Assembly: GCA_033816765.1 (NCBI GenBank)
Contig: CM066288.1
Coordinates: 372,001 to 436,000, forward strand
DNA from: Nothopassalora personata
Lineage: Eukaryota; Ascomycota; Dothideomycetes; Mycosphaerellales; Mycosphaerellaceae
Direction: 5' to 3'
DNA: 64,000 nt
How positions within the stretch are numbered: the first letter of the stretch is position 1; every line of letters begins with the position of its first letter. Under the pieces are notes generated by a model. The model was not told the DNA's origin and made no database searches. It saw only the letters and a list, made by a program, of their open reading frames with translations. A program made the position numbers and the translations under genes. Of the stretch, positions 23,851-34,200 are shown piece by piece.

Positions 23851-24014
23851 TGTAAGGGCACCTGCTTAGGTAGTACGAAGTTGTTAGACAAGCTATCTAA
23901 GAGGTGCGCGAGGCGCGAGAAGTTAATATACAAGCCGAGGCACGCGGGTCGGCCCGGGCCCGGTCACGTAACTCGCCACGTTCACTCGCTGTGCGGCCAT
24001 GGGCCGTCACACCA
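23851..24014 (-). repeat. 3' LTR of element D
   Basis: On the plus strand it runs TGTAAGGGCACC ... GTCACACCA (164 bases). The adjacent CCCCCCCC TTC is the complement of the polypurine tract GAAGGGGGGGG, which marks the U3 start. The last ~118 bases of pol lie inside this LTR. Confidence 0.75.
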
Positions 24015-27000
24015 CCCCCCCCTTCAAAACGGTCACTCCTGTGCACCGTGTCAAGGGAAGTTTGATGTCCATTTCGCTTGTCGCTTCGGTCACAGTCATC
24101 GGTTACCTTTGTTGGTGCCATGCCTGGCGGGTCATCATCTTCATACGAGCCGTTGTCTTCTGCCAGAAGAGCCACAGGCACCTGCGCGATCAATTCGCGT
24201 GGCCCTCCTGCGGTTACTGGGTTGGACGTAATCATCGCAGCACTGAGGGTGCCCGCGTCATCAGATGGTGCTTCCTCATTCGCAATCCATCCTAGCGGTG
24301 GTGTGAAGCCGGCTGGTCTAGGGGCCGTAGGGTGGTTGTGATGGAAGTCGGCGACAGAGGCGGCTGCTGTTGCAATCATAGTCTCTGCGGGCTCCCAAGT
24401 TAGCTCGTTATCACCTACCCACTTCACGCAGTACTTGTAGATTGGGACCTTTCCTCCTGCTGGCGCACGCCCTGGCGGCAGCGACCTGTGCGAGTCCACG
24501 ACTTTCTCCACGTGCCATTCCTGGTGAGACCCATCTTCGTCCTCCACCTCGATTGGCGGAGGCGGAGGGACGACTTGTCCTGTGACTGGGTCGTAGCCTG
24601 GTCGCAAGTAATTGGCGTGGAACCCGTCATACAGGTTGCTCAGTGAGTCTGGCAATGCGACTCGATATGTGTCGTGTGGCAGCACTTCCTTGATCGGGTA
24701 AGGACCCGCATACTTGTAGTCCAGTTTCTTAGACGGGCGTGTGGTGTGCCAGTTCTTGGTGCTAATGTGCACCATGTCGCCTAACTTGTATGCTGGTGCT
24801 ATGGTCCTGCGTCGGTTGGCATACTCCGCTTGTGTATCTTGCGCCATTTGCATGGCGTCTCTGAGTGCCTGCCTGAGTTCATTCATCCGGGCTCCGAATG
24901 CAGTCGCCGATTGTGCATCGAGGCGTTGCTTGTGTGGCATGAGTTCCAGCGGCAGCATGACTTCTGCGTCTGAATACCTCGGGTTCTTGCCTAGCGTTGC
25001 CATGAATGGGGAGAATCCGGTAGATTCTGACACGTGGTCGTTCGCAGTGAACTCTGCTAGAGGCAGCCAATCCGGCCAGTCGTCCTGGGCATAGTTGGTA
25101 TACGTGCGCAGGTACTTCTCCATGGCCTTGTTCGTGATCTCGCTTTGCCCATCTGTTTGGGGGTGGTAGCCCGTTGACAGCTTGCGCTTGATGCCTAGTA
25201 GCTGGCATAGGCGCTTCCAGAATGCGGAAAGCCATTGGGGTCCTCTGTCTGTAACGATCGACTTAGGCAGCCCATGGCGGCTGAACACGTACTTGAGGTA
25301 GATGAACGCAATGTACTCTGCGCTCATGTTGAGCACTGGGATCAGATGCCGCTCCTTACTCAGGCGGTCTGTCACTGTGAGAACGTTTTTGTACTTCTGC
25401 CCATCTGCGGTGCAGCGTGCTTCGGGCAGCTCGACTACGAAGTCCATTGCGATGTCGTCCCATGTGTCGAGTGGCACTGGCAACGGTGCTAGCAATCCGT
25501 GTTCGGCATCCTGCACTGGGTTCACGTTTGTGCACGTCGTGCATCCTTTGCAGAACTCGCGTATGAAGCGTGTCATGCCTGGCCAGATATAGTGGCGTTT
25601 CAATAGGGTGTTGGCCTTAGTCTTTCCTGGGTGACCTGCGGCTGGGGCGTCGTGAAATGCTTTCACTATGCGGGCATACACCGTGTTGCCTTCATCATCT
25701 TCAGCTGGTTCTGGGACATACAGGCTGTAGCCACCTTCTCTGTTCTTGACGTAGATCATTCCATCTACTGCCATCGCGTGCTTAGGGTCGATCTTGTGCC
25801 TGTGGAGCATCTTCACCTTGTCGCCAGCTGCCAGCTGTTGCAGGGCCTCTTGTGGTTCTTGCTGTTCGTATAGGGATCGGATGTCGCGTTGTAGGTCCTC
25901 ATCCACAACGCCGGTGGCTTCCGATGCCGCGAGTTGTAGGATTCTGCTGGCTAACAAGTTCGGCATAAACAATTCGGGTCCTAGCAACACGCGATGCTGC
26001 TGCGTGTGCCGGGGATCATCCTCGTCCTTGCGTATCGCATCTTGTGAGCGGCGGGTAAGGCTATCGGGCTTGCCTCCCTGCACTCCTGGTCTGTAGATGA
26101 TCTTGAAGTGGAATTGCGATAGGAATTCTGCCCAGCGTGCTTGGCGCCGGTTGAGTTCCTTCGTGGTCATGAAGTACTCAAGGTTCTTGTGGTCTGAGTA
26201 GACGAGCACTGGCTTGCCACTTGGGTCGGCCAGGAAGTTCTCGCAATCGCTGCCCACGCAGTCCTTGTCATCGATGTCACCTGCTGCCAGCTCAGGACGC
26301 CATTCTTCGAACGCTTTGACAATAGCGAGCAACTCTTTGTCATAGATGTCGTAGTTGCATTCCTGGGGTGACATCTTCTTAGACAGATATGCCACTGGTC
26401 TCAAGATGCCATTATGACGTTGGGAGAGGACCGCTGCGGTGACGAAGTCCGAAGCGTCAGTCTCAAGCACTGTCTCCAGCCCATGCTGGAAGACTGCGAG
26501 GATTTCTCCTTCTGCATCGGTGAATGCTTTCTTGAGGCCGTCGAACGCTGCTTGGCACTCTGCCGTCCATTGCCATGGCACGTCTTTCTTGGTGAGGCGG
26601 GTAAGCGGCAGTGTTATCTTGCTGTAGTTCTTGATGAATCGTCGATAGAAGCCAGCGAATCCGTTGAATGCAAGCACATCCGTGACATTACGAGGTGTTT
26701 CCCATTCTTGCACTGCTCTCACCTTCTCCGGGCACATGGAGATGCCGTCCTTGCCAATAATAAGGCCAAGGTACTTGGTCGATTGGGTGTGGAATTCACA
26801 CTTCTTGATATCAAGTTGCAGGCCTGCGTCTCTGCAGCGCCCTAGCACCTTCTTCACATGTCCAATGTGCTCTTCAAGCGTGTCGCTAAAGATGAGGATA
26901 TCATCTAGATAGGCTGATGCAAAGTCATCTAGGAACTCCCGTAGCGTGTCGTTCACATAAGCTTGGAACGTTCCTGGGGCGTTGCATAGGCCGAATGGCA

Positions 27001-28666
27001 TGACTAGACATTCGAACTGCCCATAGCGGGTAGTGAACGCTGTCATCCACTCATGCCCCTTTGCGATGCGGATGCGGTTGAATGCTGCAATCACATCTAG
27101 CTTCGTAAACCACTTCTTTCCTGCGATGCGGTTCAAGGTGTCCTGCATCAGGGGAATAGGGTATCTTGACTTGATGGTAAGTGCATTGAGGGCTCTGTAA
27201 TCAACGCATACTCTCAACCCACCTCCTGGCTTCTTGACGATAAGGCACGGAGATGCAGCATCGGCGCGGCCTTCATTCTTGCGGATCTTGCCTTGGGCGA
27301 TCTGTTCGTCAGTCCAGTGCTTGATGATCTCGTCTTCTTGCTTAGACATGCGGTATGGTCGCTTGAAGGGTGGCACGGCATCGGGTTTCAGCTTGATCTC
27401 ATGGTCAATCCCAGGCCGGTGTGGCGGAAGCTCTTCTGAAGCCTTCTTCGAGAAGCAATCAGCGAACTCGTGGTATGTTGGCATAAGGTGGTCCTTTGGA
27501 TCGATCTCTTGGTCGTTGACTTTCATGAACTTGTCCACGTCTGCTTGTGCGTGCATCTTGCAGGAACGGAGTGTTGGGGCTACACGTTCTGATGCTGGTA
27601 TGAATGCAGCGGCACGCGCGTTCAGCCTTGAGATCGTCTTTTCGTCTGACAGCATCTTACAGTTGCCTCCAGCAACTGTCTTCATGTTGTGCGCCGTCAT
27701 GGCGCAAGCGGCAAGCGAGTCGCCCGCTCGCTGCTGCTCCACCTTGGGGTCATAGACATACATCAGGTGAACTTGCGCGCCCTTTTGCTTGGCGAGGCGC
27801 ACGAAGTAGTCTGCATTGACTTCTTTGATGTCGATGTTCTTCTTAGGCTCTTCTGCTTGTTGAGCTGCGGCTTCGGCAGCTGCTGCTACTGCTGCTGCCA
27901 CAGCGGCCTTTGCTTCCTTTGCTTCGAGTCTCTTAGCAGCCCGGCGAACTTTTCCAGGGCCGCGCGTTGTCATGCGCTTGATGGTGTCTTCGCCGTCAGC
28001 CGGCAGTGGCAGACGGGCGTGCTGCCAAGTGACATCTCCTTCGTCATCTTCTTCCACGGTTGCCGAGCGGTACTTGCTAGGAAGCTCCTCGTGGGTCTGG
28101 AACGTAAGGACTGGGTTCTGGTCTTGATCATTGACTGACTGCAACCACGTCGCTTCCTTTCCGGACAGGCAGTTGTCCTTGCAGTGTTGAGAATCGAGCG
28201 TCATAGTGCCGGACTCATAATGCAGGCCTGGTTGATGCTTGTCGTGCCATGGTCTCCCCAAGACGATGTCGTATTCGAGGTTGGTGAGCCAGGCATTGAT
28301 CACTTCGGAGTGCCCGTTGATCTCCAGGGTGAGCTCCGTACGGTATTCGATCATTTGCTTTGCAGTGGACATGTCGGCGAGGCCCAGTGCCAATGGGCTG
28401 TCCAGCTTCGAGAGTGGCAGGTCATTCTTTCGCGCATATACGATGTCAACGTAGTTTGAATTGGCTCCGTCATCAAGGAATGAGAATGCATATTTTCCAT
28501 TCGCTGTGCAAGGCACCACCAGGTGTGATCCTATTACAGGGTTGTGCTCTATGTGCACCATTCGTAAGGAATGGGATGATATTCTGAGATCACCTTCCCC
28601 AATCCCTTCTGACTTCGGCCTTGACGTTGACGTGTTCGTATCCAGTCCACTGGTTGTTGCGCTCAA
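23897..28666 (-). CDS. pol: Pol polyprotein of chromovirus D (protease, RT, RNase H, integrase, chromodomain)
   Basis: An open frame of 1589 codons. In order: aspartic protease-like region (FLDDGANSNYV), reverse transcriptase with VCVDYRALN and YLDDILIF, and RNase H with ETDASDFVTA and YSDHKNLEYF. The integrase has an H2C2 zinc finger (H...H...CKGCTTC), a core with DIAMDFVVELP, VTDRGPQW and the motif GYHPQTDGQSEIT, and a C-terminal chromodomain (WHVEKVVDSH ... YCVKWVGDNELTWEP). The chromodomain probably steers integration to histone-marked chromatin. The first codon listed is TTG and there is no early ATG. The frame is -1 relative to gag and overlaps its end, so expression as Gag-Pol by frameshifting is likely. 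The final residues are read through LTR sequence. Confidence 0.9.
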   Translation of the reverse strand: MSATTSGLDTNTSTSRPKSEGIGEGDLRISSHSLRMVHIEHNPVIGSHLVVPCTANGKYAFSFLDDGANSNYVDIVYARKNDLPLSKLDSPLALGLADMSTAKQMIEYRTELTLEINGHSEVINAWLTNLEYDIVLGRPWHDKHQPGLHYESGTMTLDSQHCKDNCLSGKEATWLQSVNDQDQNPVLTFQTHEELPSKYRSATVEEDDEGDVTWQHARLPLPADGEDTIKRMTTRGPGKVRRAAKRLEAKEAKAAVAAAVAAAAEAAAQQAEEPKKNIDIKEVNADYFVRLAKQKGAQVHLMYVYDPKVEQQRAGDSLAACAMTAHNMKTVAGGNCKMLSDEKTISRLNARAAAFIPASERVAPTLRSCKMHAQADVDKFMKVNDQEIDPKDHLMPTYHEFADCFSKKASEELPPHRPGIDHEIKLKPDAVPPFKRPYRMSKQEDEIIKHWTDEQIAQGKIRKNEGRADAASPCLIVKKPGGGLRVCVDYRALNALTIKSRYPIPLMQDTLNRIAGKKWFTKLDVIAAFNRIRIAKGHEWMTAFTTRYGQFECLVMPFGLCNAPGTFQAYVNDTLREFLDDFASAYLDDILIFSDTLEEHIGHVKKVLGRCRDAGLQLDIKKCEFHTQSTKYLGLIIGKDGISMCPEKVRAVQEWETPRNVTDVLAFNGFAGFYRRFIKNYSKITLPLTRLTKKDVPWQWTAECQAAFDGLKKAFTDAEGEILAVFQHGLETVLETDASDFVTAAVLSQRHNGILRPVAYLSKKMSPQECNYDIYDKELLAIVKAFEEWRPELAAGDIDDKDCVGSDCENFLADPSGKPVLVYSDHKNLEYFMTTKELNRRQARWAEFLSQFHFKIIYRPGVQGGKPDSLTRRSQDAIRKDEDDPRHTQQHRVLLGPELFMPNLLASRILQLAASEATGVVDEDLQRDIRSLYEQQEPQEALQQLAAGDKVKMLHRHKIDPKHAMAVDGMIYVKNREGGYSLYVPEPAEDDEGNTVYARIVKAFHDAPAAGHPGKTKANTLLKRHYIWPGMTRFIREFCKGCTTCTNVNPVQDAEHGLLAPLPVPLDTWDDIAMDFVVELPEARCTADGQKYKNVLTVTDRLSKERHLIPVLNMSAEYIAFIYLKYVFSRHGLPKSIVTDRGPQWLSAFWKRLCQLLGIKRKLSTGYHPQTDGQSEITNKAMEKYLRTYTNYAQDDWPDWLPLAEFTANDHVSESTGFSPFMATLGKNPRYSDAEVMLPLELMPHKQRLDAQSATAFGARMNELRQALRDAMQMAQDTQAEYANRRRTIAPAYKLGDMVHISTKNWHTTRPSKKLDYKYAGPYPIKEVLPHDTYRVALPDSLSNLYDGFHANYLRPGYDPVTGQVVPPPPPIEVEDEDGSHQEWHVEKVVDSHRSLPPGRAPAGGKVPIYKYCVKWVGDNELTWEPAETMIATAAASVADFHHNHPTAPRPAGFTPPLGWIANEEAPSDDAGTLSAAMITSNPVTAGGPRELIAQVPVALLAEDNGSYEDDDPPGMAPTKVTDDCDRSDKRNGHQTSLDTVHRSDRFEGGGGVTAHGRTASERGELRDRARADPRASACILTSRASRTS

Positions 28667-28674
28667 CGAGTGGA

Positions 28675-30513
28675 CTAGGCTTTTTCCGACTGGGTAGTCG
28701 GGCGCGGTGGCATCTGGTAGTTCCAGAGCTCACACTCCTTGTCGGTCAGCTGGTGACCTGGCTTGCGGCACTTCTTGCACAGTCTCTCCTTCATGCAACG
28801 CTCAGTCTCAGCGTCGTCAAGAAGAGTGAGGTGCTTGAACTCAGCTGGGCGAGAGTCCCATGGCAGGCGGTCCACCTTGCGGCGATTCTTTGAGCCGCCT
28901 CCGCCAGATCCGGCTGGAGTGGTGCCGTTGGGCTTGTCGTCCTTCTTGTCGTCCTTCTTGTCGTCCTTCTTGGCCGTAGACTTCTTCTTCGGGTGAAGAG
29001 TCTCGGCGACCTTGAAATCCTCCTCAGCCTTGAACAGGGCATCGACTGCTTCGCTGAGGGTCTTAGGGTTTGCTTGCTGATAGCGGATCAGATAGCGGTA
29101 GTTGAGCTTGCGCATGAGGTTGTCCATAGCGTCTTCTCCGGTCATGCGCATCAAGTTGGCATAACGGCGCCACTCGCGGTAGAGTTCGGCGAAGGAGTCC
29201 TTGGAGTTGTCCTCTGGCTGCTTCAACACAGCCATGTTGTCGCGAGCGCGGCCGACGGGGTTGCGATCGCCGTACCACTCGATGAGGGACTTCATCATCT
29301 TGTTGACTGATGAATACGGGCGCTCGCTTCCGCTCATGATGCCTGCGATGGATGGAACCTTCGGGTTGAGCAGCGCCCAAGCGCCTCCGTCGGTGTAATC
29401 CAGTATGAACTTGAGCACGGCATCCTTGTCACGGAACGTGGTGGCGGCGAGCTTGGTCTCCAGTGCGCTGAGCCACTTCTCAAGCGATGGTCCCTTCAGG
29501 TCGCCTTCCTTGCTGAGGTCGCCTTGAAACTTATGCTTGGGGCCTTCGACACTTCGGTCCGTCTTCCAAGGACGATCGAGTGACTCGTCGATGTCCAGGA
29601 TGTTGTTGAAGTTGATCTTGGTGACCTTCTTGGTCTTCTTGGACTTGCGGCGGCGAGCGCGGCGGTCATCGTCTGAGGACTCGTCGCTGCTGCTGTCACT
29701 GCTATCCGGATCGTATCTCGGCTTCCTGCTCTTGCGCTGCTTGCCAGCCCTGTCCTTCTTGCTAACCTCTTCACCTGACTCATCGGATGAGTCTCCGCCG
29801 CTGGACTGCTTGCCAGTCCTGCCTTGGTCCTTCGGCGGTGATGGCTCTCTTCCAGCACGTCGACGAGAGATGGAACGTGAGAGCGAGGAGCGACGATCCT
29901 TGCCTCGTGCTTCGGTGCGCCCACGCTGCTCGGCTGCTTCGAGCTCCTTAGCATGCGCGTTGCGAAGGGCTTGGATGTCGCGCTCGTGATCGGCAACGGC
30001 TTCTTCGTAGTTGTCCACTTCACGCTCCAGCTCTCCAATGCGAGCCTCTCGCTCCTTGACCCAGACCATTGCTTGCTTGGCATGCTCGTACGCTTTCTGG
30101 GAGTCAGTTGGAATGGGCAGGGCCTTAAGTGCATCGAGTTCGATCTTGACGGTGTCCAGGTCCTTGATAACTGTGTCGCGCTCAGCGCTGGCGGTGTCAC
30201 GATCGGCGGTGACTTTAGCCAGGTGGTCGCGCAGGTCCTTTTGCTGGGCATCGGAGGCCTTCAGTAACTTGTCCAAGTCCGACACCTGCTTCTTCGCATC
30301 CCCGAGATCCTTTTGAACCTTGTCGAGTTCCTTCTGAACTTTGTCTCCATATTCTTGGCTCTGGTGACAGCTCGTGTACAACATCTCTGCAAGCTTCGAG
30401 ACGTTGCGGTATTCCTGTTCGCCGCGGCGGAGGATGAAGTGGATGGCGGGAGGTGCGGAAACGTCGCTGCCGTACAGCTTCTCGAACTTCTCGATATCGA
30501 GTTGAGTGAGGGA
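28675..30513 (-). CDS. gag: Gag of chromovirus D, N-terminus truncated
   Basis: Structural protein of the virus-like particle. The frame is open from the junction near 30513 to a TAG at 28677-28675. An ATG at 30384 opens 569 codons, but homologous-looking sequence (SLTQLDIEKFEKLYGS) continues upstream of it, so the real start is lost. The N-terminal 200 residues are coiled-coil-like (repeated Lys/Glu/Asp/Leu heptads). Ser/Arg/Lys-rich and Asp/Ser-rich segments follow. Next comes a retrotrans-gag region (KWLSALETKL ... AELYREWRRYANL) and a single CCHC knuckle CKKCRKPGHQLTDKEC near the end. Between them a KKDD repeat is seen. Confidence 0.85.
   Translation of the reverse strand, partial: SLTQLDIEKFEKLYGSDVSAPPAIHFILRRGEQEYRNVSKLAEMLYTSCHQSQEYGDKVQKELDKVQKDLGDAKKQVSDLDKLLKASDAQQKDLRDHLAKVTADRDTASAERDTVIKDLDTVKIELDALKALPIPTDSQKAYEHAKQAMVWVKEREARIGELEREVDNYEEAVADHERDIQALRNAHAKELEAAEQRGRTEARGKDRRSSLSRSISRRRAGREPSPPKDQGRTGKQSSGGDSSDESGEEVSKKDRAGKQRKSRKPRYDPDSSDSSSDESSDDDRRARRRKSKKTKKVTKINFNNILDIDESLDRPWKTDRSVEGPKHKFQGDLSKEGDLKGPSLEKWLSALETKLAATTFRDKDAVLKFILDYTDGGAWALLNPKVPSIAGIMSGSERPYSSVNKMMKSLIEWYGDRNPVGRARDNMAVLKQPEDNSKDSFAELYREWRRYANLMRMTGEDAMDNLMRKLNYRYLIRYQQANPKTLSEAVDALFKAEEDFKVAETLHPKKKSTAKKDDKKDDKKDDKPNGTTPAGSGGGGSKNRRKVDRLPWDSRPAEFKHLTLLDDAETERCMKERLCKKCRKPGHQLTDKECELWNYQMPPRPTTQSEKA
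28681..28685 (-). promoter_or_regulatory. Candidate -1 frameshift site between gag and pol of D
   Basis: On the minus strand gag ends GAA AAA GCC TAG. The pol frame reads GGA AAA AGC CTA at the same place, one base back. The A5 run just before the gag stop is where a ribosome could slip. The heptamer is not a classical X XXY YYZ, so this is a candidate only. Confidence 0.4.
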
Positions 30514-31047
30514 CTTTAAAGAGGAAAGAGGTAAGGATACCTTACCTAAGCACTAACTATAGGATTATAAGATAAACATTTAGCTAGGGAAAGAGCCTCT
30601 ATAGGGACCCCTATATTAAATGTCTAAGAAAGAGCTATAGACCCTACGAGAATAGCTAAAGGAGAAGCTAGCTAAAAGATAGATAAGAAGATCTACCTTA
30701 AGTGTAGGAACTCTATACATGTTCGTTCTAAAAGCAAACGGGAAGTTACGACTCGTATAAGACTATAGGAAGTTAAACGAGATTACGATTAAGAACTAAT
30801 ACCCGCTACCTAATATCGAAGAAGTATAAGATAGATTAACCGGATTAGACTAGTACACGAAGATTAACCTACGAGATGCCTTCTACGCTATACGGATAGT
30901 AGAAGGAGAAGAATAGAAAACCGCTTTTAGAATAAGATACGGACTTTACGAATTCTTAGTTATGCTAATAGGATTAACTAACGTACCCGCATCCTATTAG
31001 GACCTTATTAACGAAACACTTAGAGACCTACTCGATATATGCGTTAT
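30514..31047 (+). pseudogene. Element E, right part: protease/RT fragment of pol
   Basis: Colinear with 48645-49177 of element I and heavily RIP-mutated. For example, TTTAAAGAGG stands where I has TTTGAAGAGG, and many TAG/TAA fall in frame. It resumes after about 860 bases of the expected element are missing and ends before the catalytic box, where element F begins. Confidence 0.8.
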
Positions 31048-31254
31048 TATTATAAGTAGGTATAAGCACGTAGTCGGATAAGGTACAAGTCGAATAGACG
31101 GTCTATCTAAGAGAGGCGCGGAGGGCGCGAGGTAGATATATATACGCTAAGCCCTCGGGCCGGCTTAGTTAGCGGCGCGCTCGGGGTCCACGCACGTGCG
31201 CGCGGGTTTAAGTAAATAGTCGGCGCCGGTACGGTAATACTACCCCCCCCTTTT

Positions 31255-34200
31255 AGAGTGCGCTCCGGAGTACTCTTACCCCTTACATCTATTATTACTA
31301 TTGCAAATGTCTTATTATCTATTAGGTCGTTATCTATATTATTATTATCCGTTTCGTTATAACCATCTATAATACTACGAGACGTAGGTAAGCCTCTACG
31401 GCGACACGGCTTAGTAACCTCGGTTACTGTCCGGACGGTGTCCCTCTCGGTATATATACTAAGCTCGTCGTATAGGTGCCCTATGCCGTAGTAACTCGCG
31501 CTATCTAGGCGGCTATACACTATGTTCTAATGATCGTTAGCGGTCTTACGTCCGTTATAACTCGCGCTACGCTAGTACTCTACTACTTTAGAGACTCGGT
31601 CTATTTATCGAGAAGGATTGTTATCGCGACGCGTATCGCTCCCTTTCTTATAAGTCCGGAGGCCTAGTCCTATCGGCATTAGAGCCTCTACTATTATAAG
31701 CGTCGTTATTACGGCTAACGCTAGTGCGCGGGCTATACGCATACCTATAGCATTCTCATTCGGCACCTAGTCTACTAGAGGTTAAAAACTAGGTAGTTTA
31801 GTCGCTCGCGGGTAGTTGTAGTAAAAGTCGGCTATAGAGGCGGCGGTAGTCTTAATAACCTAATCCGTAGCTTTATAGGATAGCCGATTGTATCTAACGT
31901 ACTTTACTAAGTATTCCTAATACGGCTACTTCTTACCTCCTCTTAGTGCTAGTCTACGCGGCTATCTCTTCTTACATTCTAAAATCTACTCGACTTCCTA
32001 CTAGTTGGGTTCGGCGGGGTTAGTCTCGTACTATTTATCGTTAATAATGCGAATCGGCGGAGGAGCTAGTTATACTTATCCTAGAACTAGTAGGTGTACT
32101 AGCGTAAGGAGATGCGAATAAAAGTAGTTATCGATATTTATAGTAGGTAGTAGCTTAACCTTATAGGTGTTATCCGGAAGCACCTCCGTAATTACATAGG
32201 GTCTAGGCTACCTAACATCTATCTTTCTCGAAGGCCGCTCTATAGCCTAGTTCTTAGTACTAACCTACACCTTATCTCCTTTATTATAACGAGGCGTAGG
32301 CGTGCGGTTCTAATTCGCGTACTTAGCTTACATAGCTTAAGCGAGGGCTATTTACTATCGAAGGTATTACTACATGTTATACATCTTTACTATAAAGCGG
32401 TCTACTACTTTAGCATTTAAGCGTTGCTTATAGGGCATAAGTAGTATTAGGAGGTCTAGCTCGAGTTTAGAGAACCTTAGGTTACGACTAGTGTTAGCGT
32501 AGAAAGGTAATATACCTATTGTAGCTAACACTACGTTATTAGCTATAAACTTAGCGAGAGGAGTCTAATCTAGCTAGTCGTCTTAGGCGTAATTAACGAA
32601 CATTCGCTAATACTGCTCTATTGCCTTATTCGTGTTCTTAGATTATCTATTAGTCTTAGGGTAATATACTAACGATAGCTTCTACTTAATTCCTAGTAGA
32701 GCGTAGAGTCTTCTCTAGAATGCGGAGACCTACTATGTACTACGGTCGGAGACTATACTCTTTAGGAGTCCGTGTCTACTAAACACATACCGTAGGTACA
32801 CGAGAGCTATGTGCTCGGCCGACATTAACTAGACCGGAATTATATGCTTTTCCTTCGTAAGTCGACATGTGACGGTTAGGGCATCTTTATAGGTCTATCC
32901 ATCTAGCGTACTTTTACCTAGTAGTAGATAAGTTACGAAGTCTATCGTAACATCCTCCTACGCTATAAAGGGGACCGGTAGCGGCTTTAGAAGCCCTAGG
33001 TATTAGATGTTAGTACTCTTATTTATGCGGTAAATCCTATAAGCCCGTATATAGTTCTTTACGAAACGTGCTATACCTAGCTATACGTAGTTACGTACTA
33101 CTAACTCGTACGTCTTCTTATCGCCTATGTAGCCTACGACCGCATAGTCGTAGAAGGCTTATATAATACGAGTACGTACGGGCACTTCGCTATCGTTAAG
33201 TACTTCCCTAGATTCCGGAGGTATAAAGAGGCTATAACCTCTATAGATGTTCTTTATGTAGATTATCCCTCCTACTAGGATAGCGTACCTATTATCTAGT
33301 CGGTGTTTACGTAATAGGGAGTATAGCAAATCGTTCTCTAGTTACCGTACTGCTTCTTTAGCTTCGGGCTACGTATACAATTCTCGGATCGTAGTCGTTA
33401 ACGGGGTAACTACGTCGTTCGCACTAATGTTTATAACTTGCGACGACGATAAGTTAAGGATGCGGTCTAGTCCTAGCAGTACCTAGTGCTACTACTAATT
33501 GCGTAGGTTACTTAGATTACCGGGAATTAGTAAGTCTTAAGATCTCCTCGTAAGGCTATTAGGCTTAGTACCCTACACCCCTAGACGATACACGATCTTA
33601 AAGAAGAACTAAGAGAGGAACTCGACCTACCTTACTTAGCGACAATTTAACTGCTTCGTACTTATAAACTACTCTAAGTTCTTATAGTTAGAGTATACGA
33701 GTGTTAGCTTATCCTCTACTAACTCTAGATTAGGTAGATTCTCGTAATCGTCTATACCGAACTTATTAACGGTAAGTTTAGGGCGCCACTCCTTAAAGGC
33801 TTGTACAATAGCTAGCAATTCTTTATCGTAGATGTTATAGTTACATTGTTACGGGTCTATTTTCTTAGACATATATATAATAGGATGTAGGACGTCGTTC
33901 TTATCGCGCTACGATAGGACTACTACTATTACGTAGTCCGACGCATCTGTTTTAAGGATCGTCTCTCTTCCTAGATAGAAGTGCTTTAGCGTCGGCGCGT
34001 CAATAAACGCTTACTTTAAAGCGTCGAAGGACTACTAGTACGCCTCTAACTATTACTAGGGGACATTTTTACGAGTTAACCTAGTTATAGGTAGGTAGAT
34101 CTTACTAAAGTTCTTAATGAAGCGACGATAGAAGTTAGTAAACCCTATGAACGACAGTATGTCGGTAACATTAGCGGGTGTTAGCTAGTTCTTAACGCAT

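Larger units (their letters stand above)
23851..30513 (-). mobile_element. Element D: largely intact chromovirus, minus orientation, 5' truncated
   Basis: It has a 3' LTR (23851-24014), polypurine tract, complete pol and a gag whose N-terminus is cut. CpA and TpG are normal, so it has escaped RIP. The gag frame is open right up to the junction near 30513, where the RT region of element E resumes. No 5' LTR or leader is present, so it cannot be a complete copy. One deletion that removed the 5' ends of D and C and the protease region of E would explain the junction. Confidence 0.85.
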
